Assembly (NCBI GenBank): GCA_028281885.1
Contig: JANQJA010000009.1
Span: forward strand, 310,001 to 374,000
Direction: 5' to 3'
Length of the DNA: 64,000 bases
Source: Pseudomonadales bacterium
Lineage (GTDB): Bacteria > Pseudomonadota > Gammaproteobacteria > Pseudomonadales > Azotimanducaceae
Below, one piece after another: positions 44,903 through 53,151 of the stretch. The notes under the pieces were generated by a model, which was not told the DNA's origin, did not search any database, and saw nothing but the letters and a program-made list of their open reading frames with translations. Made by a program: the position numbers and the translations under genes. Every line of letters begins with the position of its first letter. Within the stretch, counting starts at the first letter, position 1.

Positions 44903-46114
44903 TCAGGACACCGTTCCGGCTTCAAATAGCGCCGCAATCTCAGCCCCCGTGAAACCCGCCTGTGCCAGCACGTTACAGGTATGTTGGCCAGGAGCAGGCG
45001 CCGGTCCCCTTGGCCTGACGTCGGCAGGGGAGAACCGCATCGGAATGTTCAGGGTCCGGTAATCGCCGATCGCCTCGTCATGCAGCACAGGAAACAGACC
45101 AATCGCACTGGCCTGGGGATCGTCCACCACTTCGTGAATCGCCAGTACCGGCGCCCAGATGAGTTCGGCAGCATCAAAAATCTCTCCCCACGCATCCCGG
45201 TTGCGGTGAGAGAGCGCCTCATCTATCAGGGGCACCAGTTCATGCATCTGTCTGAAGCGCGCTGCCGGGTCCTGATATCGTGGATCACTGAGCCACTGTT
45301 CGCGGTCAATCGCCTCACAGAAGGTAGTCCAGGCAGCGGGTTCAGGATTGTGAAGCACAAGCCACTGACCGTCTCCGCAGGGATAACGATTGCAGGTGGG
45401 CATGAACAGTTCGTGCCGCGCCCGTTTGCGAACCGGTGCCCGATCAATGACCGCCGCCGAGTAGTCAACCGCCTGGGTCCAGACCGCGGCCTCAAACAGC
45501 GAGGTCTCTACCGTCTGGCCGATACCGGTTCGTTCCGCGAGCCGCAGTGCAGCCAGAATACCGGCGACAAAGGCGAGGCCGGTGGTGTGATCTCCCTGCG
45601 CCGGTCGGGCGCCGGGAACCGGGGCCTGATCACTCTCGCGTAACGCATCAAACATACCGGACCGGGCGAAATAGGCGGTGACATCAAATCCCGGTCGTGC
45701 GGCGTCAGGTCCGCTGGTGCCGTAGCCCGTGACTGTGGCGTGGACCAGGGCAGGGTTGATAGCGAACAGGGTATCGGGGTCGAGCCTGAATCGATGCTGG
45801 CGATCCGGCAGCAGGTTACACATGAAAATCCGGGCGTCCCCGATGAGTCGGTGAATGACTTGCTGGCCGCCGACGCTCGACAGATCGACTCGAATCGACT
45901 GTTTGCCGCGGTTATCGACGTCAAACTGGAAGTCGTAATGACCAGCAGGCCCGTCCACTTTCGGCCGGCGTCCGTCGCCGCGCATCGCATCGCCGCCATG
46001 GGGCTCGATCTTGATGACGGTGGCGCCAAGGTCCGCCAGAATAGCCCCGGCGCTGGGAGAAGCCATCCAGTTGTCGATTTCAACAACGACTAAGTCATCC
46101 AGTGGTGCTGACAT
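44903..46114 (-). CDS. CaiB/BaiF-type class III CoA transferase
   Basis: 403 residues. Family blocks: VVEIDNWMASPSAGAILADLGATVIKIEPHGGDAMR, VDNRGKQSIRVDL, and GTSGPDAARPGFDVTAYFARSG. The active-site Asp lies in GDHTTGLAFVAGILAAL. Moves CoA between carboxylic acids in two-step intrasubunit exchange. Substrate unknown. Same strand as the downstream aldo/keto reductase and lar genes and possibly co-transcribed. Confidence 0.9.
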   Translation of the reverse strand: MSAPLDDLVVVEIDNWMASPSAGAILADLGATVIKIEPHGGDAMRGDGRRPKVDGPAGHYDFQFDVDNRGKQSIRVDLSSVGGQQVIHRLIGDARIFMCNLLPDRQHRFRLDPDTLFAINPALVHATVTGYGTSGPDAARPGFDVTAYFARSGMFDALRESDQAPVPGARPAQGDHTTGLAFVAGILAALRLAERTGIGQTVETSLFEAAVWTQAVDYSAAVIDRAPVRKRARHELFMPTCNRYPCGDGQWLVLHNPEPAAWTTFCEAIDREQWLSDPRYQDPAARFRQMHELVPLIDEALSHRNRDAWGEIFDAAELIWAPVLAIHEVVDDPQASAIGLFPVLHDEAIGDYRTLNIPMRFSPADVRPRGPAPAPGQHTCNVLAQAGFTGAEIAALFEAGTVS

Positions 46115-46222
46115 TGTTAGGACGCTCCTGAAGTCTTCCGGACAGAAATGCTACCGTCTTTTCTATCAACCTGTTTGTCGTATCAACGCACACCGAATCA
46201 GGCGGTATCTACGACGTCTCGC

Positions 46223-47626
46223 TTAGCCGTCAGGGCTGAAATCGTCCGCCAGGATCACGTCGATGTCGGGTTCACCGGCCACCGGGTTAATGACAAATAC
46301 CGAGTAGGTCCCGTTGTTGTCGAGTGAGATGTTGTGGGGACCAGAGAGGACATCGCGCGTGCCAGCCGTGGTCACATAAAGGTCATAGTTGTCGCCAATC
46401 AGCTGCAGCGTTTCGCTGGATCGTGTCGTCGGCAGCGCATCCAGTCGTGCGCGCGGAAGAACGTCGGCAATGCTCCCCCCTTGCTCAACAATATAGATAT
46501 CAATAGTACTGACCTCTGTGGCGCCATTGATGACCGCCAATTGTGCGACCGTCGGTATTCGGCGGCGGTTCTCGATAACTGCGCTGACGGACAGACCCTC
46601 GCTGACTGACACCGCAACCAGTGACTGAAACTCTCCGGGTGTGGTAACAAATGTGTCCAGCTGGAATAGCGGATTGTCCGGATCGTCGGCGAGCGTCATC
46701 TCAACCCGGCCAGCACCACCAGGCACCAGTATCGAGTCTCCGACCTCGGTGAAGGCGAGAGTACCTATCTCGACATCCTGAACAGTCGCTGAGATTGGAT
46801 CGATCCCGGCGGCAAGGTGAACGGATCTCGCTGCCGCAGGCAGGTCTTCATTGGTGAACGGGCGTTCGCCATCAACGTCAATATTGACAGCACGAACGTT
46901 ATTACCGCCCGGGCCAAAATAGTCCAGCAGCATCACCAGTGGCTGAGCGCCCAGAGCCGGTGTGTAGTCCCCCGAATCCCAGAGCAGCGTGTCAGTGGCT
47001 TCGTCCCTGACGGTGATCTGATAGTTGCCGGGCGCCACAGTAAACCTGGCATCAGACTGCCCGAATGACAGCGTGGACTGGGACAGTGTCGTGCCTGCCT
47101 GACTCAGGGTAAAGGTGACCGGTCCCGGAACCTGGCCTGCCGCATGAGCGAACTGAAACAAGACTTCAGACGCGGGGTTGAAACCCCCAGCAACAGGGTT
47201 GTCGATCGTGAAGATCTGCGGCGCCGCAAGCGTGCCCGCCAGGATCAAAGTGAATTCCTCATCCACATCCACCAGCACCGGCTCGTCATCGATCAGCAGC
47301 ACATCCTCGTCCACGCCGCGATGAAGAACATCCATATCCAGCGTCAGATTGGGCAGCGAAGCAATGAATCCGCTGGACTCACCGTAGTTCAGCAGCAGTG
47401 GTGCCTGGGTGCCAATTTCCACCAGCAGTGCCGGCGAGTCCGGAATGGCGTTGACCGTACGAATAAAGCCGGAGGGGATCACGATATCGGTATATCCCTC
47501 TTCGGTCCCGCAGCCTCCTGCAAGCAGGCTCATCGCGATACCTAGGGCAAGACCGATACGACGCCCTGAAAGACCATGAATGGGAGACAACAGCAACATG
47601 CCGATAGCGCGGAAAAGCGGCAACAA
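46223..47626 (-). CDS. DUF4397 lipoprotein
   Basis: 467 residues. Signal with lipobox LLAGGC after a basic GRR; Met10 (MLLLSPIHG) is an alternative start. The mature part begins GYTDIVIPSGFIRTVNAIPDSPALLVEIG, a typical DUF4397 opening, and repeats similar Ig-like sandwich blocks (about 50-130, 130-250, 255-350, 350-460). Likely an extracellular or periplasmic beta-sandwich protein. No catalytic motif seen; function unknown. Confidence 0.8.
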   Translation of the reverse strand: MLPLFRAIGMLLLSPIHGLSGRRIGLALGIAMSLLAGGCGTEEGYTDIVIPSGFIRTVNAIPDSPALLVEIGTQAPLLLNYGESSGFIASLPNLTLDMDVLHRGVDEDVLLIDDEPVLVDVDEEFTLILAGTLAAPQIFTIDNPVAGGFNPASEVLFQFAHAAGQVPGPVTFTLSQAGTTLSQSTLSFGQSDARFTVAPGNYQITVRDEATDTLLWDSGDYTPALGAQPLVMLLDYFGPGGNNVRAVNIDVDGERPFTNEDLPAAARSVHLAAGIDPISATVQDVEIGTLAFTEVGDSILVPGGAGRVEMTLADDPDNPLFQLDTFVTTPGEFQSLVAVSVSEGLSVSAVIENRRRIPTVAQLAVINGATEVSTIDIYIVEQGGSIADVLPRARLDALPTTRSSETLQLIGDNYDLYVTTAGTRDVLSGPHNISLDNNGTYSVFVINPVAGEPDIDVILADDFSPDG

Positions 47627-47656
47627 TAATTGAAATCCGGTTCCGTGGCTACCGCA

Positions 47657-48436
47657 TTACCTGCCATCGCCACAAAACAATGGCGCAAAGGCGACAATGC
47701 CTGCCGCCACGCTAACATTCAGCGACTCGATACCGGCGGCCAAAGGAATTCGAATGAAAGCATCGCAGAGCGCCCGAGTAGGCTCGGACAACCCGTGTGT
47801 TTCATTGCCCAATACCAGAACATGGGGACCTGGCGGGATCGGCGCGTCGATTGCCTGCGCTCCGCTGCCATCCAGACCATAGATCCTGTAGCCGGCCTGT
47901 TTCAGTTCCGCGAGGGCCTGGGGCAGCCGGGTACAATGATAAATTCGGGTCCCGAACAGGGTTCCGGCACTGGCTTTGACAACGAGGCCGTCGATGCGGG
48001 CGTTACCTTCCCGGGCCAGCAGCAATCCAGCGCGCGGCGAGGCGCCGACCGTTCTGATAATCATGCCAAGGTTCTGCGGGTTGGTGACGTTGTCAACGGC
48101 AATAACGCCCGCGTTCCCCGCCTCAGATTCAAGCAATGTCTGGAGTGGCTGGTAACCGGGCACCTGAACGTCAATCGCAACACCCTGATCCTGGCGCCTG
48201 TGGCGTGAAATGCGGGACAGTGCCTCGCGGGTATGGGATTTCACCTCGCCGCCGCGGGCCTGGGTCAGGGCAATCATCTGGTCCAGTTCCGGCGAAGGAC
48301 TGTTGCGCTCCGCGAGGTGCAGACAGACGGGTGTCACCGCATCATTTTCGAGGGCCTCGAGTACCGGCTTGCGACCGAACAGGGTCAACAGACCATCAAA
48401 ATAAGCCTTGCGTTGCTTGTAACGTGATTTGGTCAT
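47657..48436 (-). CDS. TrmH/SpoU-family RNA 2'-O-methyltransferase (RlmB-like)
   Basis: 259 residues from ATG 48436 (MTKSRYKQRKAYFDGLL); a longer frame adds 15 residues. The N-terminal L30e-like substrate domain is LFGRKPVLEALENDAV. The SPOUT knot contains DNVTNPQNLGMIIRTV (motif 1), LVLGNETHGLSEPT (motif 2) and IPLAAGIESLNVSVAAGIVAF (motif 3), all conserved. Modifies rRNA or tRNA ribose; RlmB-type target (23S G2251) is likely but not certain. Confidence 0.88.
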   Translation of the reverse strand: MTKSRYKQRKAYFDGLLTLFGRKPVLEALENDAVTPVCLHLAERNSPSPELDQMIALTQARGGEVKSHTREALSRISRHRRQDQGVAIDVQVPGYQPLQTLLESEAGNAGVIAVDNVTNPQNLGMIIRTVGASPRAGLLLAREGNARIDGLVVKASAGTLFGTRIYHCTRLPQALAELKQAGYRIYGLDGSGAQAIDAPIPPGPHVLVLGNETHGLSEPTRALCDAFIRIPLAAGIESLNVSVAAGIVAFAPLFCGDGR

Positions 48437-48533
48437 GATGGCGGATGGTACACCGGCCTGAATTTCGTCGCAGTCTGGCAACGTCAGACCTCATTTGGCT
48501 TGGCCGGCGGACGACGGTACATAGAATGGCGTC

Positions 48534-49265
48534 ATGCTGAAATGGATTCAAATTCTGTTGCTGGCATTCCTGTCGCCGCCAGCAACTGCCAGTCCCGCCG
48601 CCAGTGAGCGAGTCGAGTCGATGCTGGAGGCCCTGGGCGGACGTGAAATCTGGGCTTCTGCCCGGACCCTCTACCTGACGGAACGAGCCCGCCATGCAGT
48701 CTATGGCGACGGGATTGTTGCCACCCACTGGCGTAATCTGGAAGCGCCCGGGGAGCGGATGCGCTGGGATGGCGACCATATTGATTTCGAAATGGCCTGG
48801 ACGAGTCAACAGGGCTGGGTCCGGCGGGGAGGGGATCTGCGCGATCTGAAACCTGCGGAATTGAATACCCGGCGTCTGGCGTGGCCAGGTGACCTGTTTG
48901 TTCTGTTGCATCGGCTCGCGACCAACGACAAGACATTGACGATTGCGCTGGATGGCAGCTCGATTATCGTTACCGATCCCGCCGGCACTCGAATCGCACG
49001 ACTGCAGCTAACCAACCGGGATGAGATCTCGGTCTGGGAAAAGGCGGCGGAGCATCCGGCCATGTTCCTGTTCGGCCCCTATCGTCGTTTTGGTGAGGTC
49101 AGGTTTCCGGACTGGAGCGCCATCAGTAATGGTGAATGGGCGGCCTACCATGTTCAGCTTCGTCTCAGTCAACAGGCGTTTCTGAAGAATGTCTCCGTCA
49201 AGCGACCCTGTCTTGGCTGGCAGGGCGGCGCGCTGCACGGAGCCGGGTGTGACGAAACCCCCTGA
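48534..49265 (+). CDS. Secreted protein of unknown function
   Basis: 243 residues with a signal peptide (MLKWIQILLLAFLSPPATA). The mature domain starts ASERVESMLEALGGREIWASARTLYL, which resembles the opening of periplasmic LolA/LppX-like or DUF-type beta-sheet proteins, but I do not recognise a family with confidence. Two cysteines near the C-terminus could form a disulfide. Convergent with the glutathione peroxidase gene. Ordinary codon use. Confidence 0.65.
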   Translation: MLKWIQILLLAFLSPPATASPAASERVESMLEALGGREIWASARTLYLTERARHAVYGDGIVATHWRNLEAPGERMRWDGDHIDFEMAWTSQQGWVRRGGDLRDLKPAELNTRRLAWPGDLFVLLHRLATNDKTLTIALDGSSIIVTDPAGTRIARLQLTNRDEISVWEKAAEHPAMFLFGPYRRFGEVRFPDWSAISNGEWAAYHVQLRLSQQAFLKNVSVKRPCLGWQGGALHGAGCDETP

Positions 49266-49288
49266 CGCCGACAGGGCTGGATCAACGC

Positions 49289-49753
49289 CTACAGGTGACT
49301 GTCGAGCTGATCCGCAATTTCCTCGGGTGTGACTCGGGGTCCAAATCGCTTCACGTTTCCGTCTGGCGTTACCAGGAACTTGGTGAAGTTCCAGGGGATG
49401 TCGGTATTGCCTTCCTCGTCTGGCGCCTGGCTTTTGAGCCACTGATAGAGTTCACAGGCACCTTCACCGTTCACTTCTATCTTGGCAAACATCGGGAAGT
49501 TGACGTCATAGCGTGAACGGGCGAATTCGAGGATCTCTTCATTGCTCCCTGGTTCCTGGGCGCCGAACTGGTTGCAGGGAAAACCGAGCACCTGGACTCG
49601 CTCATTTGCGTGAAGGGTACGCAGACCTGCGTACTGAGGCGTGAGGCCTCACTGGGAGGCGAGGTTAACGATGAGCAGGGCCTGGTCGCGATATTCGGCA
49701 AAGGAAACCAGGTCGCCAGTAATAGATTCCATGGTGAGGTCGTAAAGGTTCAC
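49289..49753 (-). CDS. Glutathione peroxidase with in-frame UGA (selenocysteine) at the catalytic position
   Basis: 154 residues when the TGA at 49651-49649 is read as Sec35. Start GTG 49753 follows AGGGAGG at good spacing. N-terminus VNLYDLTMESITGDLVSFAEYRDQ, catalytic strand IVNLASQ-U-GLTPQYAGL, then GFPCNQFGAQEPGSNEEI (Gln62) and DIPWNFTKF (Trp121, Asn122) complete the Sec/Gln/Trp/Asn tetrad. The UGA is exactly where other GPx have Cys or Sec. It is followed by a SECIS hairpin and an unbroken frame to the end, so this is a selenoprotein, not a pseudogene. Reduces peroxides with thiols. 44 bp after imuB on the same strand. Automated callers would start at codon 55. Confidence 0.9.
49617..49634 (-). 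promoter_or_regulatory. Bacterial SECIS hairpin of the glutathione peroxidase mRNA
   Basis: Minus strand GTACGCA-GGTC-TGCGTAC: 7-bp perfect stem with GGUC apical loop. The 10-base core GCAGGUCUGC is identical to the apical part of the E. coli fdhF SECIS bound by SelB. 21 bases lie between the UGA and the loop, inside the 16-37 range known for bacterial SECIS elements. The E. coli bulged U is absent. Confidence 0.88.
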
Positions 49754-49770
49754 GGGTTGCCTCCCTGTTT

Positions 49771-49806
49771 GCAGCTATTCTAGGAGAAGCAGCTATTCTA
49801 GGAGAA
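49771..49806. repeat. 18-bp tandem duplication over the imuB stop codon
   Basis: GCAGCTATTCTAGGAGAA occurs twice head to tail (49771-49788 and 49789-49806). The second copy contains the last codons and stop of imuB; the first copy repeats them as non-coding DNA in the imuB-peroxidase spacer. A replication-slippage duplication that leaves both genes intact. Confidence 0.8.
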
Positions 49807-51369
49807 GATACCGTGCAAATACCATCGACGGTCGTCGTCTTTTTTCCTGTCCGACTTATCCGCATGGATGTTTATGATCGAGTCATGGGAAACCGGGTCA
49901 CGCTCGACCGGGTCCGGGTATTCGAAAATCCAGAACAGGGCGCCGTCCTGTTGCCGGGCGACATAGTAATCACGTCCCAGTGGCTGCCGCAGGTCCTGAC
50001 GGTCCCACCAGCCAAAATCAATTCGTTCAGGCCCCTTCAGCAAGGTTAACTTGCCGCCGAGACAGGGGGCGCCGTCAACAACCGGCAGCGACTTCGGTGC
50101 GGACAATAAAAAACTCGGTCTTGGACTATGTGCATCCGACACCTGCGTGAACTGGCTGTGATCTGACTGGCCAGGCCGGGTTTTGCACCAGGTTTTTTCC
50201 GGCCGATGGTCATTGGCAAGGGACAGACCGAAATAGGCCTGGGGTTCCAGTCGTGCACCCAGCACATTGAGCAGATGCTCTGCCTGTGATTTATCCGCCA
50301 AACTGCTGATGTGTCCATCACGGCGCTGAAAACGGGTACCGTGAAACAAATCTCCGGCAGCAGGTTTAGCGGGAGAAAAGGCTTTGACTGTGAGCGCAAT
50401 GCTGTCCAGTTCACTCAGGTCTTCCAGACGGTCCAGCTTAAGCTGGGTGAGTGGCAGGAAAATGTTGCGATCATGCTCCGGCGCGGCGAGGGAAATGTTG
50501 AAAGTGACTGGCGGATGCGCCCGATGCCCCAGTTTCCAGGAGATATGGTCGGTCACGAGCTGGCGTCCATTCAGGAATTTCGACAACTCATCCAGCAAAC
50601 GCCCGATCGGAAAAATCAGTGCGTTTTTGTTAGTTACATCGGTCACAAATGAAATCTCACTGTAAAAGTGAGGTTTCGGATCGATGTACTTTTGCGGGTC
50701 CGGTATATCGCCCAGCAGCCGGTCGAGATAATCGACAAAGAAAACGCCAAAACGTCGGGTTAAGGGAGCTCTGGGCAGCGACAGCAGGTGCCGCAGTGTT
50801 CTGATACCCATTTGCTGCAGGCCATCAATAATGGCCGGGTCGATATCGAGATGATCAACCGCGAACGATGTCACCAGATCGCGCACCGGAACATTGCCGC
50901 CCGGTGAGCGGTTTCGGGCAGCCAGTTGTGCTGCCAGCGGGGTTCTAGCCACTGCCGCCCGGGGTTGATAACCCAGTGTCCTGAGTCCAGCTAGGACCTG
51001 CTGTGTCAATGCATCCTGTCCGCCAAAGAGGCGAAGACTGCCACTGATATCAAGCACCAGGCGATCAGGGGGGCGGGTGCTGACAGCTGGGGTAAATCGG
51101 TACAGCCACCGGGCAATCTGGGTCAGGATAGTTTGTTCTTTTTGCCGATCCCGTTCACAGACCATCAGCGATTCATTCAGGGTCAGCGCTGTCGTCAGGG
51201 TTGTGCCGGCATCAATGCCGAGTGCGGTGGCTGCCGGGTTGAGGCGACAAACACGACCCTGATCCACCACCACCAGCGGCAGGTCCGGATCTGCCAGGCC
51301 TCGCTGCCAGATCTCCAGCGGCAGGTCGCTGAAATCAAGACAAAGCCAGAGACTATCCCGGTATGGCAT
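49798..51369 (-). CDS. imuB: ImuB, Y-family polymerase-like mutasome protein
   Basis: 523 residues. N-terminus SLWLCLDFSDLPLEIWQRG and the HhH-like GLQQMGIRTLRHLLSLPRAPLTRRFG (~190-215) are typical ImuB. It is a catalytically inactive Y-family homologue that bridges DnaE2 to the beta clamp. The C-terminal region ends WYLHGIF. Overlaps imuA by 17 bp. In most genomes dnaE2 follows here; instead the next gene is the selenoprotein peroxidase. Confidence 0.93.
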   Translation of the reverse strand: MPYRDSLWLCLDFSDLPLEIWQRGLADPDLPLVVVDQGRVCRLNPAATALGIDAGTTLTTALTLNESLMVCERDRQKEQTILTQIARWLYRFTPAVSTRPPDRLVLDISGSLRLFGGQDALTQQVLAGLRTLGYQPRAAVARTPLAAQLAARNRSPGGNVPVRDLVTSFAVDHLDIDPAIIDGLQQMGIRTLRHLLSLPRAPLTRRFGVFFVDYLDRLLGDIPDPQKYIDPKPHFYSEISFVTDVTNKNALIFPIGRLLDELSKFLNGRQLVTDHISWKLGHRAHPPVTFNISLAAPEHDRNIFLPLTQLKLDRLEDLSELDSIALTVKAFSPAKPAAGDLFHGTRFQRRDGHISSLADKSQAEHLLNVLGARLEPQAYFGLSLANDHRPEKTWCKTRPGQSDHSQFTQVSDAHSPRPSFLLSAPKSLPVVDGAPCLGGKLTLLKGPERIDFGWWDRQDLRQPLGRDYYVARQQDGALFWIFEYPDPVERDPVSHDSIINIHADKSDRKKDDDRRWYLHGIFS

Positions 51370-52132
51370 GTGCGATTGTCAGGGCGTTGGCCGATGGTGA
51401 CGGGTCACAGGCAGAAGCAGCTTTGCGTTCGACATTGATTTCTGAATAGTCAGGTGTCTGTTGTCCCAGCGCATCGTTAAAACTGATGCTCAAGGGGCCA
51501 ACCGGCCACCCCTTGCGCCGTTTCAGGATACTGACGTGCAGACGGGACCGATCGCTCAGTGCCGCAGGCGGCATGGCAGCCAAGGCCAGTCTCAGTTCGG
51601 CAGGAGAAAATTGCCGATCACCTGAGCCGGGGGGTTCCTTGCTGGCCGGCCCGGACAACATGAGAAAACCCACACAGCGTCCGTTCTTGCAGGCAAGCTG
51701 AAAGCGCCTGATTTCCCGGTCATTCAGCTGACCGGGCCAGGCAATCACCGCACTGCAACTGGCTGACTTGAGTGCCTGCTCCAGTATCCAGAGTTTGTCC
51801 GCCCGACTTTTTGGTTGCACGACGAGCACTCGTGAAAGATCGATACCGGCCATGGCCAGCGACGGGGGATAGGGCAGGTACGGGGGTGAAATCCATGCCA
51901 GCCATCGGGACTGTTCCTGACTCAGGCGGGCGAGCGCCGGTGAGATCAAGCGTAATTCGCCAATACCCGGTTGCTCAAAGAGCAACTCAACGATCCCGTC
52001 ACGGGGCCAGCCGCCACCCGCCAGATACCTGTCCAGAACAGGAAAACCACTCGGGGTACTGCGCTCGGTGCCGTAATCAAAACGGGATGCGCGCCACATC
52101 CCGGTCTTCTCTAGCAGGGCCTCTACCGACAT
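51353..52132 (-). CDS. imuA: ImuA, SulA/RecA-like mutasome protein
   Basis: 259 residues. N-terminus VEALLEKTGMWRASR then GFPVLDRYLAGGGWPRDGIVELLFEQPGIGELRLISPAL, the ImuA wording of a RecA-like core with a degenerate P-loop. Binds RecA and ImuB in the SOS mutasome. The ATG at 52132 is directly abutted by a LexA box with no ribosome site between, suggesting a leaderless mRNA. Confidence 0.92.
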   Translation of the reverse strand: MSVEALLEKTGMWRASRFDYGTERSTPSGFPVLDRYLAGGGWPRDGIVELLFEQPGIGELRLISPALARLSQEQSRWLAWISPPYLPYPPSLAMAGIDLSRVLVVQPKSRADKLWILEQALKSASCSAVIAWPGQLNDREIRRFQLACKNGRCVGFLMLSGPASKEPPGSGDRQFSPAELRLALAAMPPAALSDRSRLHVSILKRRKGWPVGPLSISFNDALGQQTPDYSEINVERKAASACDPSPSANALTIAHAIPG

Positions 52133-52152
52133 ACTGTAAATATATACAGTAC
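52133..52152 (-). promoter_or_regulatory. LexA (SOS) box of imuA-imuB
   Basis: TACTGTAAATATATACAGTA matches the E. coli LexA consensus TACTGTATATATATACAGTA in all but one base. It ends at the base before the imuA ATG. Controls imuAB and possibly the downstream peroxidase. Confidence 0.94.
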
Positions 52153-52205
52153 TTTTTAGAAGTGCAACTTAGAGGTGCAAAAGAGCCCCGATTGGACCCA
52201 TTCGA

Positions 52206-53063
52206 CTATCTGGGAGGGGTCACACCAGATCGGGTCGCGCCAGACCGGGTCGCGCCAGACCGGGTCACTCGCCACAGCAAGCCCTGCACCATCGAGGGCG
52301 AGAAACGGACAATAAACTGAACCAGTCCTGTCACCAGCCAGAACGGCATCGACATCATTCCCTCACGTCGCATCCAGGTCCGTAGCGCCATCTCGTTTCG
52401 AAAATTCAGCCAGCCGGAGCGGCGATGCAATGTCCTGCCGTCGAAACGATATGCCACCAGCGGCTGCTGGAGATTGTGAAATTTCACGCCGTCTGCAATG
52501 AGCTTTGCCCAGAGAAAATAATCTTCGACATAACGCAGCGCCGGATACTCATACCTTTTAATCACTTCCCGGCGCATACAAACCGTTGGATGATTGACTG
52601 GATTTCGCCATGGCAACGCTCTAACAATAGCTTCATGGTGCTCGGGCATGCGTTTCACCAGGCCATGGTCGCGATCTTCATCATCTTCAAACTGGCGAAT
52701 ATTCGAACCGACAACGCCGATGTCCTGGTTCGCATCCAGGTATGCAATCTGTGATTCAAGCCGGTCCGGTTGTGATATGTCATCAGCGTCCATCCGGAAA
52801 ATCAGTTCTCCCCGACAATGTCGCAAGCCCTCATTCAGTGCGCCGATCAGTCCAATATTCTCAGGCAACGGGACCCGACAGAGCACATCCGTATCACTCT
52901 CAATGTTATTCAACTGCTGTCGCAGCTCTGCCGTCAGCGGCCCATCTTCGACCAGGATGATCTCGTCGGGCATGCGGGTCTGTTGCAACAGGCTCCGAAG
53001 TGCCGTCGCGAAGTGATTCGGATCATCCCCCGCATAAACCGTCATCAGGACTGATGCTTTCAT
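52206..53063 (-). CDS. Family 2 glycosyltransferase
   Basis: 285 residues from ATG 53063 (MKASVLMTVYAGDDPNHFATALRSLLQQT), the natural GT-A start; the frame is open to 53207 but adds 48 unrelated residues overlapping the divergent gene. Motifs: ILVEDGP, NIGLIGALNEGLRHCRGELIFRMDADDIS with the DxD metal site, and a C-terminal hydrophobic segment. The last ~20 residues are built from a 15-bp DNA repeat (RSGAT units). Transfers a sugar to a polysaccharide or lipid acceptor; acceptor unknown. Confidence 0.87.
   Translation of the reverse strand: MKASVLMTVYAGDDPNHFATALRSLLQQTRMPDEIILVEDGPLTAELRQQLNNIESDTDVLCRVPLPENIGLIGALNEGLRHCRGELIFRMDADDISQPDRLESQIAYLDANQDIGVVGSNIRQFEDDEDRDHGLVKRMPEHHEAIVRALPWRNPVNHPTVCMRREVIKRYEYPALRYVEDYFLWAKLIADGVKFHNLQQPLVAYRFDGRTLHRRSGWLNFRNEMALRTWMRREGMMSMPFWLVTGLVQFIVRFSPSMVQGLLWRVTRSGATRSGATRSGVTPPR
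52226..52270. repeat. Three 15-bp tandem repeats at the 3' end of the glycosyltransferase gene
   Basis: Units CAGATCGGGTCGCGC, CAGACCGGGTCGCGC and CAGACCGGGTCACTC, in frame, encode repeated RSGAT/RSGVT near the C-terminus. Unit number could vary between strains without shifting the frame. Confidence 0.75.
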
Positions 53064-53151
53064 ACCGGTTAGCATAGCAGGCAGACTGGATTTGACCTCG
53101 GTGATCACGCTCGGCATAGTCGCCCCGCGCCGTATCAATTGACCCAAGATA

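Noticed and set aside
49289-49591. Stand-alone 100-residue glutathione peroxidase fragment starting at a GTG (49591), or a peroxidase pseudogene with a premature stop
   Set aside because: The same frame continues upstream through one TGA to a good ribosome site. The TGA is the catalytic codon and a SECIS-type hairpin follows, so the longer selenoprotein is the better reading.
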